Shown: positions 27,224-39,040 of the stretch, one piece after another
How the letters are laid out: each line of letters starts with the position of its first letter
How positions within the stretch are numbered: position 1 is the stretch's first letter
From: Cloeon dipterum
Taxonomy: Eukaryota > Arthropoda > Insecta > Ephemeroptera > Baetidae
DNA: 64,000 nt
Direction: 5' to 3'
Assembly: GCF_949628265.1 (NCBI RefSeq)
Contig: NC_088788.1
Location: forward strand, 27,700,335-27,764,334
Translations under genes and position numbers: made by a program
Notes under the pieces: model-generated
Seen by the model: the letters and a program-made list of their open reading frames with translations, nothing else
What the model was told of the DNA's origin: nothing
The model's database searches: none

Positions 27224-30200
27224 ATGACTACAAGTAAGCAGCCTGTGATGGAATTAATTCATTCGGCATTTCCACCACTGGTCGCCGCCCTTGTATCCCC
27301 GCTGGCAGAGGATGCGTGTAGAAGAAACAACCTGAATTTTGTTGAGATGCTCCAACCATTCTGCACTCTTCCTGGTGACGGTATGGATTTTGATCTTTCA
27401 CCAAGGGTGGGTCTGAATTGGGCGCGCTTACCTCAACCGTTTCCTCAACCATTACCTCAATTTCAATGAAACGTTGAGGTAACGAGCTGATTTGGACTCA
27501 CCCTTAATTGCCTTGAAATATTGCATAATTATTTAGGGTAAAACCAGTCGCCAATCCTCTAAGGCCATATTAATGAAGAAACCAATTTTTTTGTAGCTCA
27601 TATCAGAGATCCATCAGGAGCCCTTTTATCAGTCCGCCCTGGATTAAGAATGTGCCTGCAGTACGCCAGCTGGGAGCCTCCAGCGCCTCCACTTGCCAGA
27701 AAGTGGCTGAATGAGGCTGCAAGCTTGCATCCGAATCCCAATGATATCATCACAGTTGAAGCTGGTAATATTCTCCATTCACAACATTGAAATCCATTGT
27801 AATTTTACGCACCCTAAGGCAATCAAACCGTAGAGATGCCCGCAAAGACTCCCTGGTTTGAAGCATGGCGCAACGTTTTTCTGCAGGTCCAGTATCCTTC
27901 TGACCACGAATTTTTGAAGCACTACCTCGCCTGCATTATTGTGGTCAGCTCGGAAGACCCTGACCCGGTTGCCTGTGTTCAGTCCCTATGGTCTGCCTGC
28001 ACAGCAAACTCGGGCAACAATCCTCACCAGCTGCCTAAATGGTTTTTCAGCCCAGCCCTGCAATATCATGTGCTTTTGCATGATGCCTCTTCGCCAACTG
28101 CTGACACTTCAAAGTAAGATAGATTTCTACTAAAGGGTAAAAACAGTGCCAACCATCTCTGGATTTAGGGCTGAGCAGCATTTTGCGAGATTGAAAGCTC
28201 AATTCGGAGACTCCTACTGCACCCTGCTGCCAATTAACACAGAATCCAGCTTGATGGATGATGACAAGAGCCCGCCTGCCGATCCTTGGGCTCAGTATGT
28301 GATGGCCTCTGCCCGTTGCCCTCAGCCTCCAGGCATCCTAAATAGTCCAGGTGCTAGAACGCCAAATGTGCTTGAGGAAGCGCAGGAAGTGAATGAGGAA
28401 ACGATTCCGCATCCTTTGAGTCCAGACGCCCCTGACGTAAATTGCATGTCTTTGAAGTAGCAACATTTAAATCTCTTGTCATTAGTCTCCTGGAATGCCA
28501 CCAATAATGAAGGAGATAAACTCTTACAATGAGCAGCCTGTCTTGGCAGGCGTAAGAGGCAAACATCTCAGTGCGGAGGACAGAGAAAAGTTGCGACAGC
28601 TCATACCAGACTTTGCAACTAGAGTTTTACTGCCATATGCTGAGAAACAAATTCATACCTTGACAGAATTGGTAATGACATGATGTGTATGCTTTGATAA
28701 TAAATATTTTTTATTTCCTGTTGAAAATATTTCTGAAATTCTTGAATTAGATCACTTTGACACTCGCTCATAATTTTACCCGGTGGTCGGTTCCAAAAAT
28801 TCCAAAACCACCCCGGATTTCAGAATTTTACCAGGAAATTAAAAATATATTTTTTAAGCATGCGTGTTCTTAGCTAATATTGTTGTTTCTTGAAGGTGAT
28901 AGCCAGGAAAGGCCTCAGCAGATCCCTTTTTTCTGCAACCAAACGATGGTTTGGTTCTAGCAGCAAACCTGGAACCACCGCCTCTTCGCCGCAATCAAGT
29001 CCTGCGTCACAGAGGTAGCATCAGCTATTAATTAACATCAAGAAATAAGATAATACAACGCATCTGGCGTTTTCAGTTATTCTGCTGACTCAGCTGAAAG
29101 AGGTCTCAGAAGGCTGGGTGACCTCAGTTTTCTTCTTGGACTGCCTCAACTATCATTCCCTGCATATCATGCACTGAAGCGAGACCTAGCTGCTGATCAG
29201 GCGTGGCTCATGCTAGCAGGTGCTCTTGAAATGGCTGCTCTTAGTGCTTTCCTACTACCGGAACAGCCACCCACTTCTCCCAAAAGAGCCCAGGAGTACA
29301 TGGAAGAAGCAATCGACACCTACCTGAAATTTTGCAAGTGAGTTACAAGATGTACCTGATATGGCTAATGTAATATCTTTCTCTAAAATTATTGATGCAT
29401 TGAAAAAATCGCAAAACAAAGACGGAAATATCATTGATAATTATTGGATATTAGATGCGTCATCAATTGAAAAATTATATTATAAAATTAATGCTAAAAT
29501 CTACTGCTCAAACTTTGTTTTCAATCAGAACAAAATGTAAAACCTTTCCTTTTCGCCTACAGGTTGCCTCAGTTTGCAACTAGAGCAGCTCTGTTGAGCT
29601 CAGAAATTCTTAAATCTAGAGGTCTAATGGGTGAGGCTGCGCAGCAGTTAATTAAACTGACCAGTGAAGATTCTGATTTAAGAAGTGCCCTTCTGCTGGA
29701 ACAAGTATGCCTAAAAACTTCAATGTACATGATCCAATTTTACGTTGCAACTCCTTTAGGCTGCTTACTGCTTCTTTGGAAGTCACAAACTCCAAAAGTT
29801 GGTGAGAAAGTATGGATTTCACATGGTGCTAGCTGGGCACAGATTCAACAAAGCTGGTTTGCGACCACACGCCCTGCGGTGCTACCAACAAGCCTTGCAG
29901 GTTATAAATCTTGCCAAATCTACCTCAAACTTGTGCCTCAAAATTGTAATAAAAAATGACAAGTCAAATCTCTGTCTTACAGATTTTTGAAGGAAAACAC
30001 TGGGGCCTGGCAGAAGACCACATTTTATTCACTGTGGGACGCCAATCGGCCTTCCTTAGAAAATTACCTGAAGCGAGAGACTCATTTGCGAAGCTTCTTT
30101 GTTCTGGAAGCCAACAAGCATCAGCACAACAAGCTGTTTTCTTGAGAGAATATTTGCAGACTGTTCAGGTATTATAGATGTTTAATTTTCAAGCGTAATA

Positions 30201-33200
30201 CGTTACTCTGCTATTGAAAATTAACAAAATTACCTAACATTGTGTATACATTTTGACATATCAGATACAAGTCGTGCAAATTCTAGAGCCTTGCTAAATT
30301 TCTCTGTAATTAACAATGGTGTTTTAGGGCTTGTTGGCCATTGACAAGGAAACCGGAATCCCTATAATGCCAGTCCCAATAGTTGACTGCAAAAATTTGC
30401 AAACTTTGCTGGGAACACCATCAGAGGGTCAAGTACAGGCTGATGTAGCCTTTGTTTCTGGTACCACTTTTGACTCAAAATTAGATGGCGAAGAGAAAGT
30501 TGTGTAAGCGAACGTAAACTATTTTATCAAATGAAATTTGATTATTCGTTCAATGTAGTTGGGAGAAGTTGGAAGAACAACTGGTCACTGAAGCTCGTCT
30601 TGGCCAGACATTTGTTTTCAAGCCAATTCTACAGCTCCTCACGCCAAAATCAAACAATTCCACCAAACCAAATGCAGTAATCAATGGTAACATATCAAAA
30701 TGATTAGATATTGGCAGTGCAATTATTTGTTTTCATTTGTTTCACAGAGCATTTAGCAGTCCAGCTAACAGTAACAAATCCTCTGCAAATTCCTATTGTA
30801 TTTACAAGCGTTAGGCTTGTATGGAAGTTCAGCCCTGAAGGCCAACCTGGTACTGAAATCTCAAATGAAACCGCCAAGGAACAAAACTCAGTTGACACTC
30901 AAACCCTTCCCTTGCTGACCCTGGACGCTGGTGCTTCACAGAAAATTGTTCTTTGCGTCATACCTCGACAGGTTGGAGAGCTGAGCATCACTGCTGTGGC
31001 TTTTGATTTGTGTGGCCCAGCCCCGATCAGCTCTGACCAGCAACCCATAGCTGTGACAGGTAAGGAAATCTTTCCTAATTTTTTGTTGTCTGTACCCGCT
31101 GTGTATTGACGAAATGTGAGAATGAACAATAATACTAATAAAGGCTATATCATGATAACCAACTTCATTGATCATAATTTACAGGCAAAATTCCTCTTAG
31201 CGTCAAAGGAGAGCGGCTGAAGGGTAAAGATAATCCAGACTACAGGCTGACCATCACTATTAAGTCACCAATGCCTCTTCTGCAGGTTTGAATCTAACAT
31301 AATGTTTCATGATTTGCACATGGCACAATAACATTTTGCAGGCGAGACTTGAAGGTCTGGGAAGTAAACTGATGTGTGGGGAAACAAAGCGGATTGGTGT
31401 GCTTTTGCGAAACTCTGGTCCACAGCCTCTGAAGAACTTGCTAGTCAGCATTTGGCCCCATGAAGCTCAGTGTCTCGCCCTTCCAGTGGGCAGCAAACCC
31501 CCGCAGTCACCACTGAGTAACCTTGGCCCTCAGCAGCAGGGATATAGGTGAGTTTGAATTCTGATTTTGTGCATTTCTCGAATATCTCCTAGCAAATTAA
31601 AAATTTCTTGTTAAAACTATATCAACTGAAATTCCAGGGTTGGCACCCTAACAGTCTCAGCTGAGCCAAAGGTGTTGAGAATTCCCCTGCCTGGGGACGT
31701 CTTAGGACCAAACCAAGAAGCCAGCATCGACATTTGGATCAAAGCACCCATGACACGGGGCTCTCTAAAACTGCACCTCATGATGTACTATGAGGGAATG
31801 GAAAACAATCGGTTAGTTATTATTCCTGCTTGATCGGAACATGCAAAACAGAGTTTTATATTAGGTACCGGACGCTCCAACACTCTTGGCGAGTGATGCT
31901 GAACAATCCTGTGTCGATCACAGCGCAAGTTGTACGCAGCTCTTGTCCGACAATAAACGGAGAACAAGCAAGGTCTGAGTCATTAAATTTAGCTCTTCAG
32001 ATTGCTCACATGTCTTCTTTGGTATGCATATTTTATTGAGCATTAAGGCTTTTACTTAATGGTTGATTTTTGGCAGGAGTCCGAAAACAGTGAAAGTGAT
32101 TTGAAGGACTCCTTGTCGATTCAACAAATTGCTGTTGTTAGTAAACATTGGCACCTAGGGCCGATGGTGATTTCCCCTAAAGGTAAAATTGACCAGTGCT
32201 GTTGGCTAATGGATTTTGATTCATTTTTCTTCCTGCAGATTGCAAACTTAAGCCTAGTGAGGCATGTCATCTGCTGTTCAAAGTTCTGCGATCTGCTGAC
32301 ACATGTAAATAAAACTTTGGAAGTCAAATGTAATCAGTTTTACATAAAAAAATACTTTGTAGGTGAAGACAAGAAGTACATTTACTCTCACTCTGGAGTG
32401 GGAACTAGTCTAAACAGCCAATTCACATCATGGCCAACGTTGATTTTTTTGATAAAAGAGTTTTTAGCAACAAACACTAGCACTGCCGAGTCTAAGCTAG
32501 ATCTCACTCTGTTATTGAAGTGGAGGGTAAGCGTATTTTAACAATGTTTATCAATTATTTCTGATGTCAAAAGTGACTCCACAGGTGTTTACTGGGAAGG
32601 AAATCCACGAAGGACAACATCAGCTCTCAATCCTTGACTTGGGTACAACGAAAACGTGGCCTCAGTATGGAGATAGTCCTATGCCTCCAATCCCAGGTAA
32701 AACTAAATTTCCTTTCCTTGTGGCCACTTATTTAAAATCTCAACCTCCCTCAGTGCTCTCTCCGCCACCTGAAATATCGCCTGAACTTGCAACAGCTCAA
32801 AGTCTAGTTTGCTTCAGTTTGCAGCACACTGCCTCAGTGATGCATGACTTTAAGGAGATGTGGTAAGATCTGATTTTTCAACAAGGAACATATATATCAA
32901 GCACAGAAATGGATTCTTGACTGTTTAAAATAAAATCCTTGTGAATTTGTCTAATTTTCTCACAGGTACAATCATTATCCAAAAAACAAGCGCGCCAGAA
33001 TAATTTTCACCCTTAAGAATCCACCTTCAAGCTTTAAATATAAAGTTAACATAAAGATTTAACAAAAATTAAAACTTATTTTTCCAGTTTTTGTGTGATT
33101 CCTGTAAAAATTCACCTTCAAAATTGTTCAGACCTGAGCCTTCATGTGATTGTTAGCTCCAACGAAACACCAAGGTAGCTATTTAGTTGTGGTATTCATA

Positions 33201-33498
33201 TCTGAACTTTTTTGGATATATATTATTACATTTCAACAGTGGTGGTATTTTGAGGAGCACTCAGCTATACTCGCCTCATGCTGGTTCTGGATTTTGTTAT
33301 CTGGGACCATCACGGAGGATAATTACCTTGGCCCCCAGAGCATCAGCTAATGTGGACCTGAAGGCTGCCCTCCCCCGCCCTGGAACTTACGACCTCTCCA
33401 GACGGCTTGCTGTAATCAGTGGGGAGTTAGGCAAAATCGAAACATCTTTACAAACGTGGAAGTGTCCTTCCCCTCTCATTGTTAGCCAAAAAATATGA
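27224..33498 (+). CDS. TRAPPC8: TRAPP complex subunit 8 (Trs85-like)
   Basis: There are 24 coding exons, at 27224-27380, 27597-27764, 27819-28113, 28169-28436, 28486-28671, 28896-29014, 29077-29337, 29563-29704, 29760-29900, 29983-30168, 30328-30503, 30559-30686, 30748-31059, 31185-31285, 31342-31547, 31638-31811, 31865-32021, 32077-32182, 32239-32304, 32363-32526, 32585-32696, 32754-32862, 33088-33174 and 33240-33498. All joins are GT-AG and phase-consistent, giving 1359 aa against about 1435 in human. TRAPPC8 is the TRAPP III-specific subunit that helps activate Rab1 in ER-Golgi traffic and autophagosome formation. Recognisable family blocks are HIRDPSG, TPWFEAWRNVFL and SDHEFLKHYLAC, then KWFFSPALQYHVLLHD, DPWAQYV and the helical-repeat block KYGFHMVLAGHRFNKAG, ALRCYQQALQ and AEDHILFTVGRQS. 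Beta-rich C-terminal segments follow (FCVIPVKIHLQNCSD). The gene is intact, with no stop or frameshift. Confidence 0.96.
28772..28832. repeat. Small hairpin bounded by 9-bp direct repeats in a TRAPPC8 intron
   Basis: Within the intron 28672-28895, CCCGGTGGT (28779-28787) can pair with ACCACCCCGG (28807-28816) around an A-rich loop. The hairpin is bounded by two copies of AATTTTACC (28772-28780 and 28824-28832). The arrangement resembles a tiny insertion footprint or a locally folded RNA. Confidence 0.4.
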
Positions 33499-33523
33499 AT
33501 TGTTTTACATTCCTTTCACAGCC

Positions 33524-33529
33524 AATAAA
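33524..33529 (+). terminator. Poly(A) signal of TRAPPC8
   Basis: AATAAA 26 nt beyond the TRAPPC8 stop codon, followed by a T/GT-rich stretch. It implies a very short 3' UTR, as for the neighbouring RRP15-like gene. Confidence 0.8.
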
Positions 33530-34251
33530 TTGTGATTAGTCTTCTAACTCAAAAGCTGGTTTTCAATTTTAATACAATTTGTGATTTACTTTTAGTTTAA
33601 AGTTCAAAATTTAGTGGGTTCTATCAGATAAAATAAATACTGCTAGTAAATGGACATCAACAGCAGCATTCAATTTAATCTTGATTTAAAGTTGATAATG
33701 CTATCTCATAAATTAATAATTAGATAAACAGCAAAATAGTATTATAATTTTGTGAAACCGCTAAACTATATAAATAAGCTAAATAATAAGTTAAAGCAGA
33801 GAGGGGACCTTAAGTCGAGTTGATTCCTTATTTCTAATCATTAACAATAGAAAGAGAAAATAAATTTGCCTTGTACGTGAAAATCTTACTGTAAAATTGC
33901 GTGCATTATGTCATTTGATGTCAATATTGATTACTTAAAAATATTTTTTACCGTCAATGGCTCTTTTCATATTTTTATATTAATAAGTATAACATGTAAT
34001 ATATTAACAATGATCCGTTTATGTTCATATAACTTAATTTATAAGCTTGGTATACATTCATATTTTGTTAAATAATTATTCATCTTATCCTAGTGATTAC
34101 TAATGAAACATTGATTAAAATTTTTTAAATATTGTTGAACTTTTTTTTCTTGCCTAAAATTTCCCACGTCAATTAAATAGATAATATCTTAATATCATAC
34201 ACGCACCATACTGTAATATTTTCTATTTATCGTATTTTCCTGATCGTATAA
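33530..34251. other. Intergenic AT-rich spacer
   Basis: About 700 bp between the TRAPPC8 poly(A) signal and the next coding-like sequence. It is strongly AT-rich with TTAATA/ATATTA stretches, and I see no reading frame or structured element. Confidence 0.6.
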
Positions 34252-34539
34252 TTAACATCAAATTCCTCTCATTTTTATCAAGAAAGGTTTTTCATCATTC
34301 ATCAACCTGCTACTCCTGGCAGAACTGACAATGTCACTGCCACTAAACTTGTCACTGCAACTGCACAATCAGCAGCAAACGAGCAAACTGAGCAAAGAGC
34401 AAACTTGCAAGCTGCGATCTACTTTACTATCCTAATTTTTACGTTACTGCTGCTTGCTACACACCGCTCAACAAGTGTTAGATGGTACAACAGAACTCTG
34501 AGAACTCTCCTTAAACAGAACTATAGACTTAGACTATAG
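34252..34539 (+). other. 93-codon open frame with hydrophobic segment, no ATG
   Basis: An uninterrupted plus frame runs from a TAA at 34249 to a TAG at 34537-34539. It has a Thr/Ala/Gln-rich first half built on loose GTCACTGC and GAGCAAAC repeats, then a membrane-like helix (AAIYFTILIFTLLLLAT), then a basic Arg/Leu-rich tail. It contains no methionine, so it could only be translated as a spliced terminal exon. Alternatively it is simply promoter or 5' UTR sequence of the downstream gene, since a strong splice donor lies at 34671. Confidence 0.3.
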
Positions 34540-34670
34540 TAGAGAACGAGAGAGTAGAAAGATCCTTTTTTCATGCTTTTTCACTCGTCTTCCAATCTTC
34601 CCTCAACCTGCCCCCACCACAAAACAAGAATCTGAGTTAGAGTTACATGTTAACACCGGCGGAGGTGGAG
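34540..34670 (+). other. Probable end of the non-coding first exon of the 36.7 kb gene
   Basis: The coding part of the downstream gene opens 14 nt after a TTTTGCAG acceptor (ending at 36704), so an upstream exon must exist. GGAGGTGGAG|GTAAGG at 34671 is the strongest splice donor I see between that acceptor and TRAPPC8, and it lies next to a GAGA-rich stretch (AGAACGAGAGAGTAG). I therefore place the end of the 5' UTR exon at 34670; its start is unknown. The implied intron is 34671-36704. Confidence 0.45.
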
Positions 34671-36704
34671 GTAAGGAACGAAAGTGGCAAATCGGCAAAA
34701 AAGTCAACCATTTTCTCAGAAACTCCTCTTGTGGTCGGTCGCCGCTTGTCAAAGCCAGCAGATCTATGTAAGCCATAAGCCCCCAGAAATTCTAATTTCC
34801 AGTTTCCAGGTATCAAATTGGGGATTTTCTTAGAATGGATAGCCTGCTCACACTTGCCATTTTACACATAAAATACTAACCGTATCCATCATTTTTGCGT
34901 TTAAACATAATAATTACGTAATATGATATAATATATAAATGAGCTTTAAAATGTGCATACATACATATCTGCGTTTGCGACTTAGATCTTCTTAAATGAA
35001 TGGTACATAATGTATCATACATACATTCACAGCTACGTGTAGTATGTATATTTAATAAATTTATGTATACATACTTGTGGTACACCATTATTAAATATGT
35101 AATGAGTGCAATACATACATATTACGTGACAGCCTACATGATATTAATTATTGTATATGTGTGGAAAAAAGTCATTTCGTCGCCTCGACTTTGGTTCGTC
35201 ACCCCATACTTATATTATCATATAATATTCTTTTTCTTACTGGTGAGAAGTGTAACTCGGTAGAAACTAATTTCTCCATTCCTGTGTGGCACTAATATGC
35301 TTAATATATTCAAATTGTTACATAATTACACATCTATTAATATCTTATATCTGTCAATTAAATTATCTGCTTGCTTAGTGTGCCATGTGTGAATAATTAT
35401 GTACATACATACATAACATTTTTTCAAATGAGATCGGCGCTTGTTAAGTTCACCTTGATTTGTGATTAAATGAACGAATTCTGCAAATGTCATTAAATAC
35501 ATAATTATGTTATGTATTAGTTCATTTACATACGATATAATAATTTATTAAAATTGACAAAAACATTCTACAGCTGAAACAAATTCTATTAGGAAGAAAT
35601 GTTAACATGACTACGGATGGAGTCATTTACATATTCTTGTTTATTCTTGCAGAAGTCAAAACAATAACTACATTGAATAGAATTTCTTTCTCGTATTATG
35701 GTAGACTCGCACTTTTCGCCCAACAATCGCACTTCTCGCTAGCAAAGGGCATTACATTGATTCTTTCCCATCAGAGAACGAGAAGTGTGAGTCCCCCATT
35801 ATGTACATTCTACATGCGCAAACAATACATAATTTGAAATCTTGGTGCTGGCTTGAACTATGTATGTACTTGACTGTTATGTAGCATGTGTAGCATAAAC
35901 ATGGTCAGAGTCAGAGCTCCTTGGCTTAAAACCCCGCCATTTTTTATTACATGTAAAATGAATATTGCCGCGAAGAGAATGATTGGCCAGAATCAAACCT
36001 TAATGAGTACAATGTATCAAAGTTAGTCATGAGATGAGATGGCCATTTGAAAGTTATGACGTCTCCCCCCCCCCCAAATTTAATATTACTTATTGGGGAA
36101 ATAGATAAATTTAATACTAGATGCGCTAGTAGAAATTGACGAATCGCCATGATGTGTTCATATTGTGCAACGGTGCAAAGTGACCGTTTTATGAGAAAAA
36201 TCAATCCATGTATCTATATTTTCTCAACCTTTGATACTTTTAATATTATAAATTAGTTAACTGTTACCTATTATCGATCAACTAAAGACACTTGCAAAAA
36301 TGCTCAACAAAATAAAAAAGATTTAGAACGAAAAAATGCGTAATTTAAGCCAGTTATTTACTCACACCAAAAGCCCACTCGATACCTCAGTATATTCAGC
36401 TAAAATTTTTTATAAAATTTTTGATAAATATGAAAACCATTGCCCCACTGGACGTCATTATAATATTTGGCAAAGATGTAAAATCAGTATAGGTGATATT
36501 AAACTAATTTAAAATGTGACACCATAATTTACGAGAATTTAGACTTCGTTCTATGTTGTAACTTCTACCATTTAATAATATGGCAAAGGCGTTGCAAACT
36601 GGAATGGATTTAATATAGTTCACTGATATTCCCGCAGTTGAAGAATTGAGCAAATTGTAATTTCATCTGCAGTGGTGTTGTTAAAAATATGAAATATTTT
36701 GCAG
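34671..36704 (+). other. Probable 5' UTR intron, with TACATA-rich sequence
   Basis: About 2 kb of very AT-rich DNA with no supported frame. 34.9-35.6 kb is dense in TACATACATA / TATGTATG motifs. A near-palindromic 90-bp segment (35704-35793) and an 11-nt C run (36065-36075) also lie here. Confidence 0.45.
35704..35793. repeat. Imperfect 15-bp inverted repeat, 90-bp unit
   Basis: GACTCGCACTTTTCG (35704-35718) matches the reverse complement of CGAGAAGTGTGAGTC (35779-35793) at 13 of 15 positions. A further copy of the core, TCGCACTTCTCG, lies just inside the left arm. It could be a miniature inverted-repeat element or its remnant. Confidence 0.4.
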
Positions 36705-36717
36705 ATCAACAAAAGAA

Positions 36718-39040
36718 ATGGCCTGCGTTGAAGAAACTCAAGCACCATTGGGCAGCAATGAACTGCCTCCTGAAATCACTTTGATCCCACTCGGCTCGGA
36801 CGAAAAATCCGCTGCTGAGATGGCTGCATTGAACGAGAATACGCCTGAATCTGGAGTTCCCCGCAATGTGTCTCCTACATCTGCCCAGGTCATGAAGAGC
36901 GTCTTCTTCAAAGAGATGGTCGTGAAGACCAAAGTCTGTGAGGAAACATCCTCCATTGAAGGATCTGATGAGGATTCTGGCGAGGAGTCCCCTTGCAGCT
37001 GCGATAACGGAGATGACAGTGATGGCGAGGAGTTGCGCCAGTGCGCCAAGGAATGCGTTCACTCAACCACTGAAAATGCTGAACAGGACCAGAATGAAGA
37101 CAAGGAGGATGTACTGGATGCTATTGTGAAGAAACTCTTCAACAAAAAGGTTTAAACTAGATTTCAACATATGTTAAGAAGGCTTTTATTCCTTATTAAT
37201 GAAATATAGCAAGATCAGGCGGAGGCAGTTGATGGTGAAGAAACCAACAGCGTTTCTTCAGAAATCGAGTTAAACTACAAGGGTGAAGAGACTGATAACA
37301 GTCAGGATCCGACTGTTGACATTGTTGCTCAAATCGCAGCAAATGATTTTCAGGCCAGCCAAGTGGAAGTTGCTCAAAGCCAAGCCAACGCTCAAGAGGA
37401 GCAGGAAGCAGCCGAAGCTGTGCTCCCCGAGACTGACCAGCAAACTCAGGCTGCCACCAATCAGTTGATGGTCTATTTGCTGGAAGAGGGACAGAACAAA
37501 GAAAATGGAACCCCAGCTGTTACCGAAACAAGTGAGTTGAATTTAATTTTAATTTAGCTTTTCTTATCTAATATGTGATGCAGTGGAGCTTACAGTCCCC
37601 ACTGGCATGGGCGAAGTGGAAGAAGCAGCCCAGGGAACCCAAGAAGCTCTTGCGCGTCCTTTGACCATGGAAGAAAAGCAGATGCTCATTCTTCACAAGT
37701 ACACGCCTGGATTGGGTAACTAAAATTAAATTTTTAAGTCCTGGTGGAGACCATACAATAGTTAAATAATAACTTTGTCTGGAGTTTGCAAACTTTGAAA
37801 AAGTAATTAAAAGCGTTATTTCTTTTCTGCATATTCTTTTTGGAAAAGTTTGAATGTTTTATGATGTGGATTAAAAATTTTCTTGTCATGCTTTTTGTTA
37901 CTTAAAAACACCTTTCCTTAAGATGCATTCTAAATATTGTAAGTTGCCATTTTTTGTGCTCTTTATCGCAGCAATATCTGCAATTCTTGAAAGTAAATAA
38001 TCAATGTTTTCCTTGAGGCCTACTTTAGAGGTACTCATACATGATAAACAAAACGAAAATTGTATATTTTTTATAAAATTAAGTGTTGAGCGCGTTTAAA
38101 TCATGCTTAGGATTATCACCAAAATATACATAAAATTTTAGCGTTTATGTAGAGATGTTAACTTCAGTTTTTTTTGCTGTTATATAGATGCTGTCTTGAA
38201 GGATGATCGCTGGCTTACAAACAACCCTGAAGGGTACAGCTTGAGGGAGGCTCTTGCCAATGCTGGTTTTTGTGCCACAGAGCTGATTATGCAAGCCTTG
38301 CAGGTGAATCCCTGCTTGTACCATCTGAAGAAAGAAGATGACTGGTTTGGAAGGTGAGAACATGTGAAAATATTCTGAAAATAAATGTGATATTCGCAAC
38401 ATTTCTTGGCATAGGAACATGCTTGGAAAGAAAGGTGTCAACGCTGTGCTTGCTAGGATTGGAGTCGTGGAAGGCCACTCAACTGAATACGGACCCGCCT
38501 ACAAACACGTTCAGAGGTTCTCTGGCACATACATCTTTGTGCGCCACTCCCTTGATCATGGTATTAATTTTTCTCGTGTCCTCTGAGGGTTAATGCGCTT
38601 TGCTCTTTGCAGGAGATTTTCCTGGATATCTGAACAAGCTTAAGGAAAAGGCAGAGATGCTCAGGGGCGAATTTCCTCACTTGAGCAACCCTGAGCGCTC
38701 CAGAACTCCCAGGTGCACCCCTATAATCCAAGAGCCTGAAATCATCTTCCAGTGTAAGTTTCAAGCCTTGATCTTGCTCCAAAGCAGATAATTAATTGCT
38801 AGCTATGCAGATGTGCACCCTGCGTTGGATGAGATGGTGGCAATTGCTAGAAAAGGAAAACCCAGCCCTCTGTCCCCAAGAGTGGCTAACAGCAACACCC
38901 AGCAGCAGGTTCCCAAGAAGAGGTGCCTGCAGTTCAAGGAGAACCAAGAGCAAGAATCTCCTACCAAACGTCCACGTGTTGCTGGCAATGCTGATGGCCA
39001 GGTGAACAAAATCCATTATTTCACCTTCCCAAGGTTGTAA
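36718..39040 (+). CDS. Unrecognised acidic, probably nuclear protein with cell-cycle-type motifs
   Basis: There are seven coding exons, 36718-37149, 37210-37531, 37584-37715, 38188-38353, 38415-38560, 38613-38753 and 38811-39040, encoding 522 aa. All joins are GT-AG with matching phases. I do not recognise the family. Residues 1-260 are acidic and low-complexity (Glu/Ser/Asp, then Gln/Ala-rich). Residues about 270-440 look folded, with aromatic and cysteine residues (DDRWLTNNPEGYSLREALA, YIFVRHS). The C-terminal ~75 residues are basic and carry a nuclear-signal-like KRPR (499-502). Short motifs include KEN boxes at 242-244 and 489-491, a cyclin-docking-type RCLQF (484-488), and SP/TP sites including SPTK (496-499). 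Together these resemble a CDK-phosphorylated, APC/C-degraded nuclear protein. Motifs this short arise by chance, so that role is inference. The gene ends in AATAAA at 39293. Confidence 0.8.

Noticed and set aside
32966..33060. Possible extra TRAPPC8 exon after 32862
   Set aside because: A CACAG acceptor at 32965 would keep the frame for about 31 codons, but it then reaches a stop with no phase-compatible donor. Joining 32862 directly to 33088 keeps the phase and restores the family block FCVIPVKIHLQNCSD.
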